DNA from: Adenophora triphylla var. japonica
Taxonomy: Eukaryota > Streptophyta > Magnoliopsida > Asterales > Campanulaceae
Reading direction: 5' to 3'
DNA: 64,000 nucleotides
NCBI GenBank assembly: GCA_022495995.1
Contig: JAFEMH010001235.1
Location: forward strand, 62,001 to 126,000
The translations under genes and the position numbers were made by a program. Under the pieces are notes generated by a model. The model saw only the letters and a program-made list of their open reading frames with translations, was not told where the DNA came from and did no database searches. Of this stretch, positions 56,679 through 64,000 are shown one piece after another (within the stretch, counting starts at the first letter, position 1; the number at the start of each line of letters is the position of its first letter).

Positions 56679-57273
56679 ATGGCCCCTAGCTCCAAGTGTG
56701 ATTATTTATGTTCTGAGTGAGGAGCTACTAGAAGCTCGGTTTGCTCCAATGGAACCTCGAGCGAGCACCAGTGTTAGCGCTTTTTGTTGTCTGTTGCTTG
56801 GCCCCATGGGACAAAGGGAACGCTCGGGAGGCACCAGTGAGTGACACGTGGTCCCTTGCATGGCGTGCCTCCCGGTTAACAGGTGGGCCCCTTGGCAGAT
56901 GAAAAGACGGGTTAGTGGTACGTACAGGGGTACGTGTCGCTCATCCAAGGGGGGCAATAAATGCAAAGGGTATTTAATTTTTCGAATTTTCAAACGTTGG
57001 AGACGGTTCAGGGTCCGAGGTTGGATTTGTGGGCTAATTAATACGGGTTAACGGGTTAACCCGTATAGGTAGGCCTTATAAATACCAAACCCTTAAACCT
57101 CAAATCCTTTTTACCGTTTCCAAACCTTCAGAGAGCCCTTGAGAGAGAAATTTCTTGCTGCGAACTCTGTGCTACTGTTTTCCGAATCCATCTCTCAATC
57201 TTTCTCTCGTAAGTAACGTTGGGTGTTTTCTTCTTCATCTCCTTCTGTTTTTCTTTTTTCTGTTTTCTGAATA
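56679..57273 (+). promoter_or_regulatory. promoter and leader of the antisense ORF
   Basis: TTATAAATA at 57076-57084 is a good TATA box. About 30 bp on begins a leader with CAAACCTTCAGAGAGCCC, and CTCGTAAGTAACG near 57206 could be a leader-intron donor. The ATG follows at 57274. This is on the strand opposite to the element's own genes. Confidence 0.55.
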
Positions 57274-59513
57274 ATGACTACTCGAGAGTTTGGACCCCGC
57301 CGTCCCATAGAGTTAGGAGATGGGAGCACTCCAGATCTGTTTGCCGTTTGTAAACGGACAGGGGGGATATTTAGGAAGGTAGGCCATGGGTGGCTTAGGT
57401 TATCCCTCGAGTGCTTCCAATATTTCTGTGAAAAATCTCAATGGGGGCCTTTTGTCCCACCCCGATTGTGGGAGGCCAAGGATAAAAGGGTAAAAAGGAA
57501 CGGTGATATTTTGGTGTTGGGGGATACCAGTAGGCTGAGAAATTTTGTAATGGGGGTTTTGTGCAGGTTTCCCCGCGAGAGAGGCTCGGCTCTGAACGCC
57601 GTTGAATTAATGAGGAGAGCGATTCGCGTCCCCGAAGTAGTTTGTGACTGGGAAAAGTGTGATCTAATGGACTCTGATCAATCAAACAATTCGCGGGCAC
57701 CGAGCGCGGGGACCCTGAGTGACCCTTTAGATGTTCTGACCCTGAGTACCATCTTTCTTTCCCTCCAGAGTAGATCCGGAAGAGTATAATTTCTGATGGC
57801 CCCTTTAAGTGCTGCTCAGCTGAAGGCCAAGAACCAGAGGGCCAACAAGGAAGCTGCCCAGAAGAGGCAGAATGAGATGGGAGGGGTCCCCACAAGAGAT
57901 AAGACTGTGCCTGTAGCGAGCAGGAGGACTGGGGAGGCTCTATCTGCTCCCAGAACTATTCTAACCACCGGAAATCTGCCTCCACCTCCCCGGGGTCCTC
58001 CTCCACCCAATGCTCTCCGGGCATCATCTCCCGGCCGTACTATTGCCTCCGGCATAACTGTGAGGCCCAAGAAAAGGACTCGACGAGAGGCGGATTCGAC
58101 GCATGTGGGAGAGGTCCTTCAAGACCCGGAAAGTGGTGGATACTTCTTCCTCGCAGCCTCCCGCTGCTGCCACCGCTTCTACCATCAAGCTCCTCCACCG
58201 CCTGGGACAATATGCTCGGTGGCCTACCCGATCTCCTCCTCGCCACCCGCGAGGAGACTGGGAGAAGAGGAAACAGTGGGAACTGTGCCCGCCATTGAAG
58301 GGGTGGACCTGTATGCCCGCTCTTCCCACAACCCCGCTGCTTGGGATCGGGCTTATCAATAGCTCTTCGCCCCGGACTTCTATCATGCCGTGGCGGAGAA
58401 GGAGAACCCGTCAGCCTTGATGGGAGACATTGGGATTGCCCTTACTGAGGTTTGACTCTTTCTGTCTGTCCCTTTGACACTTTTAGCCTTCCTTGCTCTA
58501 ACTATCCTCCTCGCAGGTGGGCAATAAGGCTATGCGGCTCCGGGAGACCTGTGATAGCCTGTCCGTTGAGCTCGCCAATAACACCAAGGACATGGCGGGT
58601 AAACTCCGCGAGCTGGAGCTGGCCCAGGAGAAGGTGGGGACTCTGAGCTCCCTCCTGGATGCCAAGGAGAAAGAGTTCGCGACCAAGGAGTCCGATCTGA
58701 AGGGCTTCCAGGAGCGGGTGACCGAGCTGGAGAAGAGCCTTGAAAAGGCAAAGGGTCAGCGGGATGAGCTCAAGGGCCACAAACTCCAGCTGGAGCAAAG
58801 AAATGCCGAGCTCATGGTTAAGCTGGATGCCACCCAAAAGCAAGTGGAGATCCTGGAGGCCAAGGCGGATGATCTCTCCGAGAAGTTGCTGCCTCTGACG
58901 CAGTTTGGCTTGGAGAAGGAGAGGATGCTGGCCGAAGCTCGCAAGGAGGCCATCGAGGAGTATAAGAACTCCGAGGAGTTCAGCGCGGAGTGCCTGGCCC
59001 AGTATGAGGCCGGTGTCCGGACACAGATCCGGAACTTCGCGGCCACGGGTATGTTCTCCGTGCAGCAGTTGGCCGTGATCGGCTCATCAAGGTTGCTACC
59101 GACGCGGAGCTGCGTACCCGAGCATGCGCTAGTTCCTCCGTCCGAGGACGAGGTCAGGGTCTGGACCTCTCCGCCGCGGCCTCTCGCCTCCCGTGGCGAA
59201 GTGACGCCCGGGCCCGATCGCCCAATTGGATGAGCTGCGATTCGGGAGAACCCTTTATCATCGGGGATGCCCTGGCTCGTGTTCTTCCAGAGGGGCCAAC
59301 CATAGGAGATCTGTTTCCCCAGGCGGCGGCTCCGCTTCAGCCTCTGCCGAGCAACAAACTGCTCCTACTACCGAGGTGCCTCTGGGGACCAGCTTGCCTT
59401 CCCCAACTCCGGACTCAGAAGCGGGCACAGGGGGTGCGGCCACTGAGGAGCCAGAAGCGGGCACAGGTGGTGCGGCCACTGAGGAGCCCAAGGAGAATGC
59501 TCCATTAGTATAG
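57274..59513 (+). pseudogene. antisense accessory ORF of gypsy element (globular N-part, long coiled coil)
   Basis: The first frame from 57274 (MTTREFGPRRPIELGDG) contains WLRLSLECFQYFCEKSQWGPF and LRNFVMGVLCRFPRERG. A probable acceptor (CTTTCCCTCCAG) at 57770 leads to VDPEEYNF and then, in shifted frame, a Pro/Lys-rich part from 57796. A clear intron spans 58450-58516 (donor GTTTGACT, acceptor CTCCTCGCAG). The next exon is an unbroken coiled coil of about 150 residues (TKDMAGKLRELELAQEKVGT, LKGFQERVTELEKSLEKAKG). The tail has two copies of EAGTGGAATEEP. A TAG after WDRAYQ and frame slips near 57785 and 59050 show decay. Function unknown. It parallels the antisense ORF at 4343-5864. Confidence 0.6.
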
Positions 59514-60630
59514 GGTTTTTGCTTTTTCTTTTTGTAATAGTTTAGGACTTTGTAAATATTTCCTCAACATTAATAGAAGAATTTTTCTCCACTTGGCTCC
59601 TTTACTATTTATCTTAATTGCTTGTCTCGTAGGCTATTTTGAGTAGTTTGGCAATTTTCGAGCACCTCAGTACTTGCATTCTTGCCTATTACTTTTTCCA
59701 GCGTTTTGACTTGCAATTAACTTTATACTCTCCTTCTCGCGGCAAGCAGCCTTAAGTAGGCCCTTTCGCCCGCATTTTTTGAGTTTTCCTAACTCTTTAT
59801 TCAAAACCCTTAGGTTTTTCGTGAGAGTCAGCCTTATTCTTCTATGATCGCGTTTGTTTAGCCTTGTGGCATACTTTGAGGCCTTAACCTCGTTTGTCTG
59901 TTTGGCTTTGTTAAACTAGTTTGATCACTCTCATCCATTTACACTTATTCCCGGCCTTGCGAGCCGTGGTGTAAGTCAAAAGTAGCCAAGGCAAGCATAC
60001 TTTCATAGGGCATGCGAAGGTGTGGCCGTGAGGCTATTGTCCGCGCAATGTAAAGGTAGGAGCATATTTTAGCATAGAGGCCCTTTAACCCCGGCATCCG
60101 TATCCCTTATTGGAGGTTCTCACTTATTTGACCCTTTATTCAAAACTCCCTAGGGTTTTTCGTGAGGGTCTCGTGGCGATCTGGTGAACGGGCTTATATG
60201 TAGGCCTTTGTCACATACAGGCATGCGAGTAACGACCCTAACGAGGTCCTTCGCGCAATTAGTGGGTCCGGACTTCAGGTCATTGTCCCCACTAGAATCC
60301 GTAGGCACGGGCATCATGGCCTTTGTACCTACGTTCATCTATATCCACTTATTTTTGATGGTGTCACGCGGGCAGGAGAGAGTATCCTCCCCGCGATCAT
60401 AGTACGGATCGTAATGGATCTTTGTACATATATAGGCATGCGGATCTTTGCGCATCAGTAAGTAGGAGCTCATACGTTGGCTCTTGAACCCACTGGCATC
60501 CGCCTGCGGGCATCCACCCTAGCTTTTGAGGCTGGTGGGAATTGATTTTTGCATCAAAATATGATGATAACTTCCTTTGTATACACAGTCTATACTCCTT
60601 CCAAAAAATTACAAAGATTTAAAAGAAATA
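59514..60630. other. spacer between antisense ORF and pol
   Basis: No gene. AATAGAAGAA near 59572 may serve polyadenylation of the antisense ORF. A phrase TTATTCAAAAC then CCCTAGGGTTTTTCGTGAG recurs (59799 and 60138), and GCATGCG/GGCATCCG phrases recur between 60000 and 60500, so it is built of diffuse repeats. Confidence 0.45.
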
Positions 60631-60912
60631 CTCCCTCCGTCCCACCTTAGTGTAGACTTCTTTCCTTTTTCGTCTGTCCCACCTTAGTGTAGACTGTCAA
60701 AATTAGAAAGTTTTTTATTATTTTTTATTTTCCCTACCCCACCCACTTATTCTCTCTCTTCATTTTTCACCATACAATTTATTCAACCAACCTACTATTC
60801 ACTCCACTCATTCTCTCTCTTCATTTTCTATCACACATTTTCATTATCTTAATAATATTCCTTAGTTATTGTGCCCACCACCTTAGTCTATACTAAGGTG
60901 GGACGGAGGGAG
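60631..60912. mobile_element. Stowaway-like MITE
   Basis: 282 bp, flanked by TA (60629-60630, 60913-60914). Ends CTCCCTCCGTCCCACCTTAG and CTAAGGTGGGACGGAGGGAG are inverted; CCCACCTTAGTGTAGACT occurs twice at the left. Inserted at the 3' end of the gypsy pol, whose last codons now come from the MITE. Confidence 0.9.
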
Positions 60913-61857
60913 TATCTCTTAAGGTGGTCGCTATTCCAAGCGTGCTTAAGCTCTTCTCCCTCTTTTGGTCGCAATATGTAGGTGCCCTCTTTGACTATCT
61001 TCGTGACCTCATATGGACCTTCCCATTTCGGGGACAGCTTGTTGAAACCAGGTTGGGTCCCTTGGACCTCTACGCTTCTGAGTACCCGAGCCTCCAACCG
61101 AAAACTCCTCTTATTTACTCTCTTGTCATGGTGCTTCTTCGCTTCGTTTGTAGTTCACCATTTTTTCATGTGCCCGCATTCTCTTTCCTTCGAGATCGTC
61201 CGGGTCACACCTTCTCGTTTGCCTCGTTTTGAGACTCGTCGAAGTATGTGACTCGTACGAGGGTAGGGCTACCTCAACCGGAGCCATTGCCTCGACTCCA
61301 TACGTGAGCGAGAAAGGAGTTTCTCCTGTAGAATTTCTAATTGTGGTGCGGACAATCCATAATGCAATCTGGAGCTCGTCCAACCAACGTCCTCCTCGTC
61401 CCTCCAAGTTTTTCTTTAGGGCGGTCAGAACTAGCTTGTTCGCGGCCTCAGCTTGGCCATTTCCCTGAGGATAGGCAACTGCGGACTTACGGTGTTGCAC
61501 CTTCATTCTCACACATTCAGCAGTGAATTTTGCGGAGAATTGGGTGCCATTATCTGAAATTATTGCTCGGGAAACCCCAAATCGACAATAGATGTGGTCG
61601 TGGACAAAACTGATAGTGTTATCCTCGGAAATAGTGGCTAAGCCCTTTGCTTCCGTCCACTTGGTAAAATAATCCACGGCCACCACGGCGTACTTAATGC
61701 TTCCTCTAGCAGTTGGAAATGGTCCAATAAGATCTATCCCCCACGTATCAAACGGCCACGATGGTACAACCAAAGTCTGCTCTGTCAAAGTTTGTGTCAT
61801 AATATCCCAAAAAAAGAGGATTATTGGTATAGTATGAATTAGTGAACTACTAGACAC
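60888..61857 (-). pseudogene. gypsy integrase, core and C-terminal part
   Basis: 61857-61126 encodes PFDTWGIDLIGPFPTARGSI (first Asp), VAVDYFTKWTEAKGL, SRAIISDNGTQFSAK (second Asp), AYPQGNGQAEAANKL (Glu), TGETPFSLTYGVEAMAPVEV. The catalytic triad is intact. A frame slip near 61120 separates the C-terminal part (NKLSPKWEGPYEVTKIVKEG and AWNSDHLKRY, 61097-60920). The N-terminal zinc region and all of RT are missing; sequence beyond 61800 is unrelated. Confidence 0.9.
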
Positions 61858-62340
61858 GGTTGACTACCCCAATGAACTTAGAGATACTAAGATTGACTCT
61901 CTTGTTTCCCTCATTAAGCAAAATGTGATCTTGAATTCTACCAAAAGGATGAGATAAAAGCATTCAGAGAGCTGATCCAAGTAGGCAAGTCAAAGTTTGT
62001 GTTAAATATTCCGAAAACTACCCTCCTTCTGTGTGCTTCTTCTTTCTTGACTACTTTCTTCTTAGTTTTCCGAAATATTTGTGTTTTCTAATCACCATCA
62101 TTTGCAGATAGGTATTCCATTAAAATGAGAGAAACAGTTTCTCCAATCTTTCAGGGACGGAGGGAGTATGTGTTTATGAATTTCTGTCACTACTAAAAGC
62201 AAAAATATACTACCTCTGCCCCTAAACTAAAATCACATGGGCCCTTCCATGGAAACAAAGAGATACGATTCGCAGTTTAGTAAATTACTTTGCATGGATT
62301 GCCTAAAGTGGAACTTATTTTGGGTTAACGAGAAATCGAA
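61858..62340. other. spacer with one Stowaway-like end
   Basis: GGGACGGAGGGAG at 62154-62166 followed by TA is a Stowaway right end; no convincing left end was found. Otherwise no gene. First traces of the O-fucosyltransferase homology may begin shortly before 62341. Confidence 0.5.
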
Positions 62341-63738
62341 GTGGCGATAGCTTCTAATCTAGGGAAGCAATGCAGCTTCTTTGTGGCATCTGTACTAAAT
62401 GCAACTTTAGTTATTCCTGTGTTTCGTCAAAGAATGTATGGAAGGATCCGAGGTCCGTCACTTGATATATACTCCGCTTTAGTGCGGCCAGCTTTGGTGA
62501 TATCTATCAAGAGAAGCATTTCATGAACGTTTTGTAGGACGACGCAAATATTGTAAAAGAGCCGCCTCCCATTTGATGTCACTCGAGTTTGAATCATCTC
62601 GGTACTCTAGTATGTCATCCTTTACTCTTACATTTCTATTTTTGAATTTCTTGAAACTACGTGAAACGACGAATAAAGCCCTTTCCTGTTGATTCTCTCG
62701 CAGTTACCGATGCCGATATACCCAAAGAGGCAACACTGCCGACTATATAAACACAATCCTTCCTCTTCTAAGTGCCTTTCCAAGGCCAAAATTCTGCTGC
62801 TAGACCAGACCCTATAAAGTATCTCTCACTGCACTTGAGGTTTGAAGTCGATATGGTGGTTTACTCTCTGAGTGAATTTGAAGGTGGAGAAGACGAGGAA
62901 ATGGAACTACAAGCTTACGTAAAATCCATTTCCCACTTCTCGTTGAGCGGTTGAAGAATTCTAAGTATGTTCAAAGAATAACTGCATTTCCTTTTTTTTT
63001 TATTATTGTTAGTGGTACTATACACAATTATCTGATTTTCTTGGTCATTTTGCAATATTTTTGAAGGCCTGTTTCACTAGAAGAGTTGAGAATATCTGGA
63101 AAATGTCCTCTAACGCAAGAAGAAGCAGCACTTGTTCTTGATGGTCTTGGTTTCAAGAGCGATTCGTATATCTATCTCGCTGGGTCCCGTATATACGGGG
63201 TCAATCAAGAATGAATACATTGACTACCCTTTACCCGAAAATTATCACAAAGGAAGATCTCCTTACCCCCCACATATCTCGCCCCGTTCAAGAACTTTTC
63301 TTCTCAGGTAAAACTCACCATTAGGTGACATTAAAGCCTGAACCAATTCTTGAAAAGTACTATTGCATTCAGATTGAATCTCAAGGCGGATCCTTTTTTT
63401 TGTGGATACAGATGGCAGCTCTAGACTTTATTGCTTGTGCAGCTGCAGATGTATTTGCAATAACCGATTCTGGAAGCCAATTGTCTTCTCTAATGTCAGG
63501 TTTTCGAAGTTATTATGGAGGTGGTACTGGTCATGCTCCAACTTTGACACCTAGTAAGAAGAGGCTTGCAACAATATTGTTGGAAAACAAAATCATAGGA
63601 TGGAAAGATTTTGAGGATAGAGCAAGGAAGATGATCGGGGAAGGTCAGAAAGTGGGTAAAAGAGGTTATGGCAAAAGTATTTATCGACAGCCAAGGTGCT
63701 CAGATTGCATGTGCAAAAACTCACACAGTTTCTTGTAG
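62341..63738 (+). pseudogene. plant GDP-fucose protein O-fucosyltransferase (DUF246-type) pseudogene
   Basis: Segments in family order: VLNATLVIPVF (62390), FGDIYQEKHFM (62490), VTDADIPKEA (62703), YLSLHLRFEVDMV and SLSEFEGGEDEEMELQAY (62815-62920), IHFPLLVERLKNS (frame-shifted, 62925), CPLTQEEAALVLDGLGFKSD then YIYLAGSRIYG (63108-63205), and the last exon 63412-63738 with AALDFIACAAADVFAITDSG, SQLSSL and SKKRLATILLENK. The HLRFE and TDSGSQ motifs of the GDP-fucose site are kept. The N-terminus and membrane anchor are absent and several frameshifts and stops occur (TGA after the QE that follows YGVN, TAG near 62535). Introns persist, so it is not a retrocopy. Golgi glycosyltransferase in origin. 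Confidence 0.85.
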
Positions 63739-64000
63739 GTCTGCACAAAATTAAAAATTTGGTACAAAAATGTAAATAATAAATGAAAACTTTGAAGAAA
63801 AAAATTGTTTTATTGGATTAAACTTGAATAACCCGAGCAAAATTTACCTAAATTAAATGAAGACTGAACTATTATTTGCAAAAATGTAAATAATAGAATT
63901 CTCAGTTTATAAATGTGAAAACCATTATACAGTTAACTCATCAAAACTGTCAAAACATTTCACATTTTTATATAACTGTGAAATAGAATTCTCAGTTTAT
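63739..64000. other. AT-rich 3' flank
   Basis: No gene. AGAATTCTCAGTTTAT occurs at 63895 and again at the window's end, so a tandem or dispersed repeat may continue to the right. Confidence 0.5.

Larger units (their letters stand above)
55848..61857 (-). mobile_element. Ty3/gypsy (Tat-branch-like) retrotransposon with antisense ORF, 5' part lost
   Basis: Minus strand from the right: integrase (61857-60888), spacer, antisense ORF (57274-59513, plus strand), purine tract (GGAGCTAGGGGCCAT) and an LTR of 831 bp at 55848-56678. Same plan as the element at 2571-6608 but opposite orientation and a different sequence. Gag, protease, RT and the 5' LTR are missing; coding stops at about 61800 in the integrase N-terminal region. 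A Stowaway-like MITE sits at the end of pol. Confidence 0.75.

Overview
The window is nuclear DNA of a flowering plant, most likely a eudicot. The signs are introns with GT-AG borders, plant-type LTR retrotransposons, CACTA, Helitron and Stowaway-like elements, and fragments of plant genes (ascorbate peroxidase, UPL4-type ubiquitin ligase, TMA7, plant O-fucosyltransferase). The species cannot be named from the sequence. It is transposon-dense heterochromatin-like DNA with one gene that looks functional: a mitochondrial small heat-shock protein on the minus strand at 54418-55507.

Layout. 1-2570: the right part of a CACTA transposon carrying gene fragments, inserted in a Ty3/gypsy integrase. 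2571-6608: the rest of that gypsy element (plus strand), with an intron-containing accessory ORF in antisense and a 3' LTR. 6609-12476: a decayed Sirevirus-like Ty1/copia fragment (minus) with an extra ORF after pol. 12477-21084: a gypsy element with about 2.8 kb LTRs on the minus strand and most of pol gone. 21085-26467: a probable Helitron (clear 3' end, tentative 5' end) carrying exons of UPL4 and TMA7. 26883-28972: a non-autonomous CACTA element with arrays of small palindromes at both ends. 29690-50300: a Ty1/copia element (minus) split inside gag by a 15.4 kb Ogre/Tat-like gypsy element (33985-49387) with a perfect 5-bp target duplication, GCAAG. 50797-52511: a short Helitron with exact termini, holding a fold-back element and a five-fold array of snRNA-promoter-like modules. 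53710-54003: an inverted-repeat element with perfect 36-bp ends. 54418-55507: the heat-shock gene. 55848-61857: a second gypsy element (minus) with an antisense accessory ORF that has its own TATA box and introns. 62341-63738: an O-fucosyltransferase pseudogene.

How it fits together. Two gypsy elements of opposite orientation share the architecture pol - antisense multi-exon ORF - LTR known from the Tat branch. The large Ogre-like element keeps only gag and part of protease and has filled both untranslated regions with unrelated tandem arrays. Its LTRs and arrays are built of small hairpins whose arms differ in a compensatory way while the loops and flanks stay fixed, which is the most unusual signal in the window. 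The other strong candidate is the array at 51976-52384, where an element matching the plant U-snRNA upstream sequence element is followed at a near-constant distance by a TATA box, five times in a row.
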